Shown: positions 35,101 to 46,799 of the stretch, piece by piece
How positions within the stretch are numbered: position 1 is the first letter of the stretch
How the letters are laid out: each line of letters starts with the position of its first letter
DNA from: Welwitschia mirabilis
Lineage: Eukaryota; Gnetophyta; Gnetopsida; Welwitschiales
Length of the DNA: 64,000 nucleotides
Reading direction: 5' to 3'
Assembly: GCA_051453625.1 (NCBI GenBank)
Contig: JBOZIK010000001.1
Span: 249,710,917-249,774,916 of the forward strand
Made by a program: the position numbers and the translations under genes
Notes under the pieces: model-generated
The model's database searches: none
What the model was told of the DNA's origin: nothing
What the model saw: the letters and a program-made list of their open reading frames with translations, nothing else

Positions 35101-36420
35101 CTTACCTTATATGAGTGAGGTTGATCTCTTATGGGTAAATCTAATTACTCCATCATAAAACTTAATATCAAATTATCTAAACTAGCATTATCTACATATA
35201 TAATTACCATCTTACCTTTACATAATATATGAAATTTTAACAAATTTCTTCTTTGTGTAGCTTGACTAATATCATGAGCATGTAATACTATGAGTCTTGG
35301 AAAAGCTTGTGTCCTTAACTCTTCTATCTATAAATTCTATTATAATATAAGTGTAGGAATACTATCCACATTCCCTACTAGTGCCTTTCTTGGGACTAAT
35401 GGTATATAAAAACTATTTATAGCTACTTTAGAATAGTGTACAAGATGATATCCATATTCATCACACTAAAACAAACACTGCAGAAAGAGTTCATTGGTTT
35501 ATTAACCTAAAGTGATCTATAAATCCTTTTTTCTTTTTACATCCATGAAAAGATTACTCTTGAGATTGCAGTATGTGGCTCATATTATGCTAGTTTAAAT
35601 TCCTAGTGGTATTATATCTTCTTAGGCATGGATTTCTCTAAGCTAAGTAGATCCTTAATGAAATCCATTAGTAGTATTCCTTCTTTAGAATTTTTCTTCT
35701 TCCTTTATAAAATATTAATAAGCTTCCTTTATAGACCAAATCCATATCATCCTTGATGGCTATTCTTAGGTCATTAATGTATTTGCAATTTTCTCCTCCT
35801 TGTTCTCTGTGACCTCTATGTAAATGGTATGCTTGTGAAATGCTTTGTATACTTCTTTATAGACTTTTTGTTCTACTTGAAATTTTGTAATTGGTAATAT
35901 AAATAAGCTAAGAAGCTAGACTTTAGCTTACTTAACATCTTCTCTTAACTTCAAATCCTTTCCTTTTCCTTCATCCTATATTCATGCTACACATTCTTAT
36001 ACCAAGTTACTACTAAACTAGAGAGCTTTATAACTACAAATTTAACTTTCTTATCTTTCTCCACTCTAGCTATTCCAAAGTATGTAATCATTATCCTTAT
36101 TTAATCTAATAAAACTTTGTAACTTAGGCTATCAACATTTATAGGAATATGAAGACTAACTTCCTTTTCAATTTTGGACAATGTCTTTAGAAATGTATCC
36201 TCTTATAGTCCTTCCAACTAATCTCTATTACTAGCGAATGCCTCTATTATTGATTCTCTATTAGATGTAGAATATTTTCATGGTTGCACTTAGTTTGCCT
36301 CTACTACTTATAGGTACTCTTGAATTTGTCATAGCATCTTAATGGCTCTAATCATATCCACATTTTTGGTACATGGTTTTTCGTCTTGACCTTCTCAACC
36401 ACAAACATTTACCCTTGATG
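32150..36420 (-). pseudogene. E5 gag-pol (gypsy), broken
   Basis: Minus-strand reading from right to left: a gag-like region to about 35.4 kb; a protease area; reverse transcriptase with VLDDIFMFS near 34117-34143 (the YxDD box with Leu before the two Asp) and a region read as a template-grip segment near 34.3-34.5 kb; RNase H; then integrase with YHPQMDGK near 32510 (family YHPQTDGQ) and a C-terminal part to about 32150. A 100-base gap (33257-33356) falls in the RNase H to integrase linker and is flanked by duplicated sequence. Stops are dense in every frame. Confidence 0.75.
33181..33432 (+). repeat. 76 bp direct repeat flanking an N gap (probable assembly artefact)
   Basis: 33181-33256 and 33357-33432 are near-identical (ccagtg/ccattg and ttttttatg/tttttaatg differ) and abut a 100-base N run exactly on both sides. 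This is the same signature as at 5965-6381. Confidence 0.78.
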
Positions 36421-36634
36421 GCATGTTATAGTTTGTGTTTTTAAGTATTGTATCTCTTGTAAACTTTACCTTCTTATTTCTTACTTTCCTTGTTTCTCTT
36501 ATTTATTTTTTAACAATTATAATAATCACCAATTTTTCCTTTTTTTAACTAATATAATATGTTTTTTTCCTCTCTTTTTATGTTTTCCTCTTTTATTCTC
36601 TTCTTTTATTTTTAAATGAAATTAGTAATAATCA

Positions 36635-36763
36635 CCTCTCTCTCTCTCTCTCTCTCTCTCTCTNNNNNNNNNNNNNNNNNNNNNNNNNNNNNNNNNNNNN
36701 NNNNNNNNNNNNNNNNNNNNNNNNNNNNNNNNNNNNNNNNNNNNNNNNNNNNNNNNNNNNNNN

Positions 36764-36836
<73 letters not shown>
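36635..36836 (+). repeat. (CT)n microsatellite interrupted by a 100-base gap
   Basis: 29 bases of CT before and about 73 after an N run (36664-36763), with a single ctttct interruption near 36822. The gap sits inside the repeat, so the true length is unknown. It lies upstream of gag in E5. Confidence 0.95.
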
Positions 36837-37061
36837 GTTTAATAGATTAATTTTTTAGAATAAGATATTTAATATTTCTTTATAGTAACTAGATAATTTA
36901 AAACTGTTTATAAAAAGACATGTTAGCATTGAGGTCAAATCTTGTTGATGAGTGAACACACATAAAGATATCTCAAAATATTATCATAAAGGGAAAACTA
37001 TGGATAGCCATTACCTTAGCTTCATAGATAGCTCTATATTCATGCATTAAAGGATAAACTG

Positions 37062-37265
37062 TGGGTTTTAAATGCTCATGTGTAGTGGAGGCTCAAGACT
37101 GGGAGAAAGTCCTAGGGAGCAAGAATGATCTTCAACGAAATCATCTCAAATTTTTCATTACAGAAATAAAAATATATACAAATCTTACAATGGAAATTAG
37201 GGGAAAGAGAGAGATAATGGGAAGTGGTTGTGACCAACCACTTTGAAATGGGAAAATATCCAACA
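37062..37265 (-). repeat. E6 3' LTR (left copy)
   Basis: TG...CA bounded and highly similar to 39785-39987; shared blocks include gagaaagtcc.agggagcaag and ttcattacagaaataaaaat. Fewer differences than between the E2 LTRs, so E6 is probably a comparatively recent insertion. Confidence 0.88.
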
Positions 37266-39784
37266 AACCCCCCCTTTATGACAAATCTAAGAGTTTGATT
37301 GTCATCATATTTAAAGTGCTATAACATGCCTCTAGAATAGCAATTCATATCAAATTTATCACATAACTATGGACTAACTACTATAAAGTGGAATAATTAG
37401 GGATAACTTAAGATAACTCAGGATAAAGTGGGAAAACTCAGGACAATTTGGAATAACTCGAGACATCTCAAGACAAATCTAAGCAATTTTCATGTAAAAA
37501 TAATGTCATAAAAAGTGTTCCATACCACTTCTCATGACATCATCTTTATATGAAATTGCATATTACATATATTACTTAGGATAAGCCCCCAATCTAACTT
37601 TTACTTAATCAATCATCCCACCTCATTTCATTGGTGGAAGTTGATAAATTTTACCTCATATAATAGCTATGTTCCTTTTAAATAATAATTTCTTTCACAA
37701 TAATATTTCTACAAAACAATATTAATCACTTGGTTCCTCTTAACCANNNNNNNNNNNNNNNNNNNNNNNNNNNNNNNNNNNNNNNNNNNNNNNNNNNNNN
37801 NNNNNNNNNNNNNNNNNNNNNNNNNNNNNNNNNNNNNNNNNNNNNNCCAAAAGAGTGGTTACATATCCATCTAGCTTTTCATGTTTTCATTCTTAAACCT
37901 TATTGCTTAAAAAGTATGATAATTATATTATTGATTATAAAAGACTTTCAATAATATCTAACGTTACTTTCATCATAAAACTAATTAATATTAAGGAACA
38001 TAGAGAAAAGATGTTCCTTTCAAACAATAATTTCTTTCACAATAATATTTCTACAAAACAATATTAATAACTTGGTCCCCTTAACCAATATCAATTTTTT
38101 CAAAATACTTCCATTTAACATCATAAAAGGTAACATTATAAAAGGGTAATTTTTGTATGATGTTATCCTTAAAAGTTTATCCTCACCTCACCACACAATG
38201 CTACACATCAGCCTCTCTCAGTGCATCATACTTCAACATGTAGATAAATAGGAGTAGCAACGTTATCAACACAGTCCTATCCTTCTTAGTTGACGGACTA
38301 CACCATAGTTGACTCTTCATCCCTCAAAAATTATCTAGTAGGTCCTTTAAATCACTGATATCCCTATCCTAATGCTTGATGTCTCTGCCGAATTCTTTGT
38401 TTAAAACTACTAAATGCATACTTGAAGCACTATGAGTGGAGCTTATAGCATTAAAGATATCATTAAAATCCCAAATGAAAATGCTTCTTACTTATTTTTT
38501 TCTTCACTCATCACACTGTATGCTTTGAATCGCTCTATGATATCAAATGCATATGCAATGGTGCGCAATCCATTAAGACCTCTACAAGCACCAGTGTGGA
38601 TGGTTATTATTCTAAGATCTAGAGATACAACTTCATTCTCTTTATTTTCACTTTTTAGAGGGTTTTATAGAGTTTTGTTTACCAACTCTGCTTCCAAGAA
38701 TCGAAGTTAAAAATATCTAGTTCTGGTGCATTTAAATTTTCTTCAAGCTTTAAAAAATCACCATTTCATATCTAGAAAATGAGGTTCTTACAATAACGAA
38801 GGTTGGAAATCCAATCTTAAATGCATAGAATTTGGAGAAGCGTTAGTACTCGAAACATGCAAAGAATGGCCATAAAAGCTTCCATTTGATGGAAATAAAC
38901 TCCGAATACATGAATGCAAACATAGACTTAATCCTCTTCAGGTGAATCTAGATGCTAACAAAACGATGCTCATAAAATATGAAATCACAATGATGAATAA
39001 TGGAGATTCTGTTAATGGCAAAAAAAAAACATTCATAGACTTGGTGCGGTGATTGTTCTAGGATAGGAAAGGAAGACTACTCATTTGCAGGCATTTTCCA
39101 CTACTTCTATCCATATTTGAGAGATAGAAAGCTTTGTAATTATTTTATTAGAGAATCAATCCCCTAAAAAATCATTGAGGCTACATGCATAAGAGAAGGA
39201 TGACTCCATGTCCATTTTCAATGTAATTATACACATAAATAAAGATTACAAAAAATAGCACCAATAATGTAATGGAAGCAAGCAGACTTAAAGTTTCTTG
39301 CTTCTTTTTATATGTTTTCTGAAATCCAAGCCTTTGTAAATTACACGCTCCACTTTCTTATTTTAAAAACATTGCACATGATATTCTAGGATAGTCTTGT
39401 TTTTGAGAAGCCAAGAAATTCCTTTTTAGAAACATAATTATGAGGGAACTATCTAACCTTGAAATGCAGATCCTTGACATTTTTCTTTAAATTCTAAAGC
39501 TCGCCATCCAAAATTCATCTAAGAAAATCATAGCACACCTCTCCAAGATCCTTAGAGTAAACATTCCATAAATAGAACTCACAGAATGCATATGTCGAAT
39601 CCCTGGGATACCAAAAAAAAATGATACTTATGGAATCCTAAATGGGATCTATTAATTCTTGCAAGACCTCTCAGAGCTCTGCACATAACCATTATTATAG
39701 AAAATAAAATGTCAAAAAGAATTTCACTCTAAAAACATCGAATAAACTTCATAGTAAGATCCAAGTTCACTTTGATACCAATTA
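37266..39784. other. E6 interior, no recognised gene
   Basis: Stops in all frames. The plus-strand frame at 38432-38710 and several short minus-strand runs (for example near 38340-38600) look weakly coding but match no family I know. GC is a little higher than in the flanking E5 sequence. Confidence 0.45.
37667..38087 (+). repeat. Direct repeat either side of an N gap in E6
   Basis: About 80 bp at 37667-37746 (gttccttttaaataataatt...ttaacca) recurs at 38008-38087. The first copy is cut by the gap 37747-37846 directly after ttaacca, where the second continues with atatcaa. Either a local tandem duplication of about 340 bp or another assembly overlap problem. Confidence 0.7.
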
Positions 39785-39987
39785 TGGGTTTTAAACCCTC
39801 ATGCATAGTGGAGGTCCAAGACTAGGAGAAAGTCCCAGGGAGCAAGAATAATCTTCAATGAAATTAGCTCAAATTTTTCATTATAGAAATAAAAATATAT
39901 ACAAATCTCTTGACAAAATTAGGGGAAACAGAGAGAAAATGGAGAGTGGTTGTAACCAACCACTTTAAAATGGAAAAATATCCAACA
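39785..39987 (-). repeat. E6 5' LTR (right copy)
   Basis: Partner of 37062-37265; preceded on its inner side by the primer-site complement (39769-39784). Confidence 0.88.
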
Positions 39988-40378
39988 TAGACCTGGGCAT
40001 CCCAGATCTTCAAATCACATATTTGCTTATCCTATAATTTAAAGCCTATAGTCATCTAATGTTATCTTTCTATATTCTTATAATAAGCTCCCACATTTTT
40101 TAGCAATCTTAATGAGTTTGCTTTGTTATTTATAGTAGCTAGGACAAAGTCCAAAAAGAAGGAAAAAAGGAATTAGATCAAAATCACTCTTTTAGAGTTC
40201 ATAATAAGGATTAACATTGGCCATGGCTTAAAATCTAGCATTTTTTCTATAGCAATAGGGCTAATGGGTTAATGCTTAAAGAATTAATAATGCTTCCTGT
40301 AGGTCACTATTAATGTTCTATAGAAGAACTAGAGCATGGAACATGAAACTTCTATAGTGATCCTTTTACTTGATAAAG

Positions 40379-40390
40379 GCTCTAATACCA
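40379..40390 (-). other. E5 primer binding site (complement)
   Basis: gctctaatacca is the complement of tggtattagagc, one transition from the initiator tRNA-Met site. It lies seven bases inside the right LTR of E5. Confidence 0.75.
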
Positions 40391-40396
40391 AACTAA

Positions 40397-40625
40397 TGAA
40401 GTATAAAGACACTTATAAAAACTAAAACTCTTAATTTAATTCAATTCTAGAATTGGAGACTTATCTTTCTTCCCTCATTGTCCTCTAGATTATTCTCACT
40501 CTCATCCTTTGCATTTATAGAATTTCTATGAAAAAAATATTCTAATTTATTTGGGAAAATATCATAATTTATTGTCTATTGGATAAATAGTTTTTAATTT
40601 GGATGAGTTTTGTAGGACCATTCTA
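40397..40625 (-). repeat. E5 5' LTR (right copy)
   Basis: Starts tgaagtataaag and ends near ccattcta; partner of 31405-31610. The right boundary is uncertain because similarity fades after ttttgtagga. Confidence 0.65.
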
Positions 40626-42539
40626 TGTCATCCTCTTTTATATTATCCTAATTAAGCACTATTTTTTTAATCTTCCTTTATTCTTTAGTATCTTTATCCA
40701 ACAGATATAATGGGATCTAGGACCAAATTCTACATACTCCTTAATTAGAATTTCTATATTCTAAGAAAGATAAATCATATTAATATCATATATTTACCTA
40801 TAATTAATTTTTATGTATTTTCATTTACAAATGGTGGCTATGTTATAAGTATATGTCCTTCATTTCTTCCTACTTTTTCATCACATAAAAGATATCTTAT
40901 GAATATATTAGAAGATGTAAACTTATTGGTGATAGACATGAATAAATTTAAGGATAAGACCTAACTAATATAATAGAAGGTTTCAACCCTAATTAATTGA
41001 ATTCTAACTCAATATCCAACCACCCTCTAGATATGAGTTAGTTCTACTTTAAGTTCTAAACTATATAATCATGGTTGGAATTAACTCTATAGTATTTCAC
41101 TTCACCTCAATATATCCCCAATACAGGTGACAGGTGGTACATGAGGCAGATGCATGTTTACAAATGATCCTTACTTCCTTGAAGCATCTCGAGATGATGA
41201 AACATGATCCATAAATGCCAAGGGCTTAATGTATTAAGTTAAAGTAAGTTCATACATGGGTAAGCCAAGAAAGTGGTGATCAAATCCACTTCCATAAGGG
41301 TATTATAAAAATAATGCAATTCTATCTAGTTTAGTGATAAAATCCAACTGTGGAGATGAACATTATTAGAATTATCTTGATTTAGTCCTATTTGATAAAT
41401 ATATCATACAAATGTATGTAAATAATTCTAAGTAATATGGATATTTAATAAATTATTTACCTAATTATAATAATACTAATCATCATTTAGGTCATTTTAT
41501 AGAAAAAAAACAGAAAAATAAAGCAAACTTAAAAGAATAATTCATTTTCTTAGAAAATCATGATAAAAATCAAGATAAAAGAAATAATATATTCCTTTTT
41601 ATATATATAAATAAAAAAATTATTTTCTTTTTCTTATAATAATAATTAAAAATATTTAAAATAATGTATTAAATAAACTAAAAAAATACCTAGGGTTATG
41701 TCAATCTTAGAAATACTCTTTCATGCTTATATGACAATCATCATGGACTGGTGTAAAGAAGGTAATAAAAAAAGTGATAAACTAGAGACTACTTTTATCA
41801 ATTAACCACTAAGGTGAAAAGACTTATAAGCATGCACAGTTGAAGTAAGCTAAGGAAAAAGGGGTAAGAGAGTTATTTATATAATTAAATATCACTTATG
41901 AATAATTCAACTTAAATATACTATTATAAACACATTTTATATACTTAATTCTCCTAAAAATTTTTATGTAATAATTTTTCTATAAATTTAAACATTATTT
42001 ATATATTTTTTGGTTTTTAGAAAAACATCATAATTAAAAATTAAAAATTAAGTAATCATAAATAAAAAATAAATTATGGTAGTTTCTTAGGAACTAGACA
42101 CATAAAAGGTTTCTTGAAATCTATCTTAAGCTATTTTAAAATTATGAAAGTATTATTTCTAACTTTATCATTTAAGGCTAAAAACTATTAAATTTCCTAT
42201 AATTACATTCCTACGATAACATACTAAAATGATCATAACGCTTAAGACACTTTGTGTTTTTAAATGATTTAAGATGTTTTGGAATGCTTATTCAATTTTC
42301 TACAATGTAGGATACTCAAGGTTGCAATTATGTTGGTAGATAAATATAGAAATTTAAATTACTTGCTTACAATATTTTCATTTATTTTCTAATGTATTTT
42401 ACTAGATAAATTTTCTAAAAATAAATATTCATAAAAAAATTACTATGTTTACATTTGCATGTTTATGACATAATCCTAGACTTATAATTTTTTCTTTTAC
42501 TAATTTATACCTACTAATTAGTAAGATATAGTGTTTTAT
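40626..42539. other. AT-rich stretch, nothing recognised
   Basis: No coding frame, LTR or tandem array could be supported. The first ~30 bases (cctcttttatatt...cctaattaag) weakly resemble the PDC copy 3 sequence near 56250 and might be the far side of the E5 insertion. Confidence 0.35.
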
Positions 42540-43214
42540 TTTATTCCTATAAAAATATGATAAAGCTTCTACAACTATTTAAGTATTAACTTAGATTAGC
42601 AATATAATGGATACACTAGCTAATTAATTATAGAAAGATAAAGGAATTGTAGAAAGAAAAGAATCACTATAGAAAGAAAAATCAAATCAATTTAAAAAAA
42701 AGACATTTACTATGAGCCTTAAGATTTTTTATGAAAGAGTACCATCCTAAAGAGAATTTTAAGGATTAGACTTTGCCCCTAATAAGACCATTCTAATGCT
42801 TAATATATAAAAATTGATATAATACTAAATAAAAATGGGTACCCATTTTTTTTAAAATAGTAAACCCTTTAGTCACTTAGCCATAATCATTCATTAGTAA
42901 TTCATAATCACCAAGCATAAGAGACACCCTCATATCTTACTATAATTTCTTAGTTAGTGTCACTGGGATGGGATAATATTTTATAACATAATTGCATAAA
43001 AGCCATAAATAATTCTATAATAAATATCACATCATTCTAATAGAAAAAGAAGATCATGTGGATAATAAGAGTAAGAAACTTTTTTAGTAATATTAGTAAA
43101 ACCTTAATAGTTCAAGATGATGAAAATCCAAACTCAAAAATTCCTTAGCTATAAGCTTCTAATCTCTAAGCTCCCCAAGCAAGAGAATGAGTGTGAGAGT
43201 GAGAGTGAGAGTGT

Positions 43215-43255
<41 letters not shown>
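42540..43255 (+). repeat. R2 copy 1: ~700 bp dispersed repeat ending in a GA microsatellite
   Basis: Aligns with 54097-54756 from aaaaatatgataa onward; shared blocks include gaaagaaaaatcaaatcaat, ttactatgagcctt and ttttttaaaatagtaaacc. It ends in a (GA)n tract at 43187-43254. It may be a solo LTR or LTR pair member; no TG...CA ends or target duplications were identified. Confidence 0.75.
43187..43254 (+). repeat. GA/GTGA microsatellite
   Basis: Irregular gagtgtgagagtgagagtg followed by about 17 uninterrupted GA units. It sits at the 3' end of R2 copy 1; equivalents at 54713-54740 and 55131-55147 have different unit composition. Confidence 0.95.
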
Positions 43256-43256
<1 letters not shown>

Positions 43257-45489
43257 TGAGAAAAACTAAATTCATTATCAAGATTCTAATTTTCCTTCAA
43301 CTAGCCAATCATCATGTTGTAAGTAATAATAATTAGTAGTGATGAATGTTAATTAGATAATTGAACATGAGATTGTTATGTTGTTAGGTATAGAATAAGT
43401 AGAAAGCATAATTAAGCATACTAGTCCTACTAGACATCCTAACTTTTCATTTAATAGAACTCTAACCTAGTGCAAAGGAAAATAGGGCTATGATTAGTTG
43501 GACAATAAATAGTTGTCATGATAAATTATGTACTACAAACTTTAGAAAATATATTGTTATATTAAGAATCAACTTTTATTTAACAAAGAAAATTTTGACA
43601 TACCTTTTTAGGATATTCTAAAGTCGGAGATATTTTATCATAATGGATAGCCTTGTATATTGAACAATTAAGAATGTTATTTATTTAAATAGATTCATTC
43701 ATTTATTCATGAAGTTCTCATGCATTTATGTAAGTTAAGCAAATCTTAGATTTCCATTTGAAAATAAATATTTTAGTACTAACATGGTTGTCTAGTACAT
43801 GAAACCAAATAGAAGAAATAAGCTTCAATAGTGATGCTTACCTTACTTGAAAATATATTAAAACTTGCATAGGAAATAATTGTATAAAACCTTATAAAAT
43901 CTTCTACATGTTAAAATTTTATTACAACTACAAATGATGGACATTTGCAATATAAAAAACATACATGCAAAAGAGGTATTTATATGTATATGTGATGGTA
44001 AGAAAACACAATGACAAAGGAACTTGAAAAATGAATTATGAAGGATACTTATGTCTGAAATTATGTATACATCTTAAAGATTGTGTTTGTTGTGTATTTT
44101 CTGTTATTAATGTGTGGCCTTCATAAAGTTAGAATAATCTTAATGAGAAGAGCCACATATTAAGTTTCTTTTTTTTATTTATTTTTATTTTTTTACTATC
44201 TAAAGTTTTCTATGTGTGCTTAAAAATAGGCTTTTTGCATACTTGTTAAACATAGCATTTACATTTTTCCTACTAATATGAAGTCTACTTATCATGTTAG
44301 AGCTATGTGTGATTGTTAAAAACATTATGCGTAGTTGTATGTTTTATTAGCTCTTATCTATTCATAGTGTTGTTTATGCTTAATCTAGCAAGAGACTACT
44401 TCAATTTCTAAAGATAAATTTTCCTTTGAAGCAGCTATAGATAATATAATTTTAAAAGCTATAGGGGAATTTGAATAAATTTAGATGTAGGCCATGGATT
44501 TTTCACCTTCTAAAAGCCATAAGAGACATTGCTTACAATGCAATGTTATCTTCTTACTAGTAGAAAGTTTTATCAATGCCTTTCAAGTTTGAATGCCTCA
44601 ACTTATGGAACTTGTAAATCTTTAAATATTATTCTACCCTCATAACTTTACTTCTTTAGTATATTGTATTTATACAATAATTGTCTTAAAGAATCATCAC
44701 TCCTTAAATGTTTAGATCACTTTGTATCTTCCTAGAAATTTGATTCATCTTCCATGATGATGACAATCATTAGTATTAGTTTAAAATTGACATGAATTCT
44801 TGGATTTCATACTTATACTATCAAATACTAAAAATTTGTAAGGTTTGTTAGGTGACTTGTTTTTGGTAAAACTACAAGAGAGGCTTCATGAAGTAAAACC
44901 ATTTATATGACATCTCTATAGTTTTAATTTCTTAAAAGATATCTAAAAACAAAAAGGAACTATTTTGGAATCAACTAAACAATGGATAGAAATGCACATG
45001 GGGATTATAATTTTCTCATTTTATAGTTAGAGTCTTCATTATAGTGTATGATAAGTTTCCACCTGATGATGAAGAAACCATTGAAAGTATATAAGAATAA
45101 ATATAGTTTTGCCTAAAGCAATTATAGAATATGTAAGTACTTGAAAATGAATATGGCAACATCTAGGTTGCTACATATGTTTCCATTTATTACTTTATGT
45201 TTTATATAGTTTATACTTAAAATATAGACAAATTATTTCAAGGGAGGGAGATAAATTTAATTTAGTATTAAATTTAATAGTTTTTCATTGAAAATAAAAT
45301 AATTCTATGCTTGACAAATATCTTGATATCCTATGATTTTGATATGATGGATACTCATCTTTCTAAATAAAGAAAATCTATGTTAAATTATTTTTTAAAA
45401 GTGTACTATTATGTGATGTTCCCACATCTCTGATTTAACTAAGAAGACTATTTTACATTTTTTAAATCCTTAAATACTTTCTTAATAAT
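43256..45489. other. AT-rich stretch, nothing recognised
   Basis: No recognised coding sequence. A T-rich run lies at 44167-44195. Neither strand shows a long frame. Confidence 0.4.
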
Positions 45490-45857
45490 TAGCTTACAAG
45501 AGAGGTTGTCTTTTTTGAAAAAAAAAATTCAAGTTAGAACTTTTAAGACATTTGTTAATAAATGCCCTAAAATCCCCTTTTTTTGAAAGTTTTTAGGACA
45601 TTTGTAAAAATTCCCTTGAAAAAAATCTTTAAGGTAAACTCGCTTAAAAAATCTTTTTAAGTAATTTTTATAGAAATTCCTTAAAAGAATACTTTTTTTA
45701 GACATTTATAAAGAAATGCCTTAGAAGCCTAATAAGCAACTATAACAAGGATTTTTAGGGTGTCTTTTAAAGAAATTTTTTAAAAGCTTTTATAATGTTT
45801 TTAAGGCCTTTTAAGGTGTTTTATCAATACACTAAAATATCAAATCTCTAGTAGCAA
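45490..45857. mobile_element. Possible CACTA-type miniature transposon
   Basis: The left end gcttacaagagaggtt and the right end tcaaatctctagtagc are imperfect inverted repeats, and each resembles a decayed CACTACAAGA-type terminus. Between them are repeated degenerate motifs of the kind ttaggacattt...aaatgccctt in both orientations, typical of subterminal repeats in plant En/Spm-like elements. There is no transposase, so it would be non-autonomous. A 3 bp target duplication is not clear. Confidence 0.45.
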
Positions 45858-46799
45858 TAGTTTTTTGGAATATCTTATTAAAGTTTTCTTGTGGTTTCTA
45901 ATAGGAGAGGGCAATACCATTTGCTTGAAAGGACCATATTCCTCTTATCATTATACTATTCACACCTTTTTTTGATTCAAAATTAAATAATATAAATTCT
46001 TTTGGTAGTGCTAGAACTTTAAATGATGTTATTCTTGTTCATTTTAAGGCTATCCATTTTATTATCACTTTCATATTAGACTTAGGTTCATGCAACCCTA
46101 ATTTTACATGAATTAGTTTCCTAAAAAAATTTCATAATTATAAGGGCCATTAAAATACCTAACTTACCAAGATCTCAGCTTGGTTATGTGCTGATTGCCA
46201 TGTGCCAAAAACCCTTGCCCCTCACTTCCTCTCCTGCTCATATCCTCTTCATTTTACCTAGCCTCCTCTACTCTTGTGCTATGCTAGTCTAGTCTAATCT
46301 TCTCCTTAGGGCCTCTTACTTCTCTCCCCTCCTATAATCATGCTATCATATCTCACTTCTCTACTGTAGAGCACATTCTAAAATCATGTTTTTTAATAAT
46401 TTTTTGTCAAATTTTTTCATCCTACTTTATTACTATGTTGACATCCATTTCTAAAAATATTATTTAGAAGAAGTAATTAATAGTATTTTATTTATAAAAG
46501 TTGTTTTGAGTACATAAACTTTACTAGAGGGAATTATATTAGGTAAAAGAAATTAGTGTATTGATTGCTTCTATTGATAGTATTTACAAATTCATAATAG
46601 AGCATAGAAAGTCTTAATAAAATACAACATAAAAACAAGAATGCATAAAAATTAAAGATAAATTAAATGGTTTAATTTCATTGTTAATAGAATTTATAAA
46701 TAAAGGTATGATTCATCATGAAATAGCTATGAATAGTTATATTATTTTATTATGAGTAATCAACTAATTAATTAACATAATTTTAAAAATTAAGATTAG
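45858..46799. other. Non-coding stretch with a GC-richer pyrimidine block
   Basis: 46185-46380 is markedly richer in C and CT than its surroundings and contains many cctc/ctcct repeats. It may be leader or LTR sequence of copia element E7, whose 3' end lies to the right, but I found no partner repeat. Confidence 0.35.

Larger units (their letters stand above)
37062..39987 (-). mobile_element. E6: short LTR retroelement, minus strand, nested in E5 leader
   Basis: Two ~204 bp LTRs (37062-37265 and 39785-39987) start tgggttttaaa and end atatccaaca. A C-rich tract (aaccccccctttatg) directly follows the left LTR and is the complement of a purine tract. On the other side, actttgataccaatta (39769-39784) is the complement of a tggtatcaaagt primer site, abutting the right LTR. 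Both signals say minus strand. The 2.5 kb interior has no clear gag or pol, so it may be a non-autonomous element. Flanking target duplication is not evident (aactg against tagac). Confidence 0.8.
31405..40625 (-). mobile_element. E5: Ty3/gypsy retrotransposon, minus strand, inserted in PDC copy 2
   Basis: Flanked by short LTRs (31405-31610 and 40397-40625), which align through tacttacaaaaactaaaa, gaatttctac and atttggatgagttttttagg. The complement of the initiator tRNA-Met primer site lies at 40379-40390, next to the right LTR. Minus-strand pol runs from gag (about 36.4 kb) through protease and RT (33.6-34.6 kb) to integrase (32.2-33.1 kb). E6 is inserted in its leader. The left flank is PDC copy 2; a matching target duplication on the right is not clear. 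Heavily decayed. Confidence 0.8.

Noticed and set aside
36616-36858. Plus-strand frame rich in Leu-Ser
   Set aside because: It is a (CT)n microsatellite with a gap, not a gene.
43187-43254. GA tract as a GAGA-type regulatory site
   Set aside because: It is a plain microsatellite at the end of a dispersed repeat with no gene next to it.
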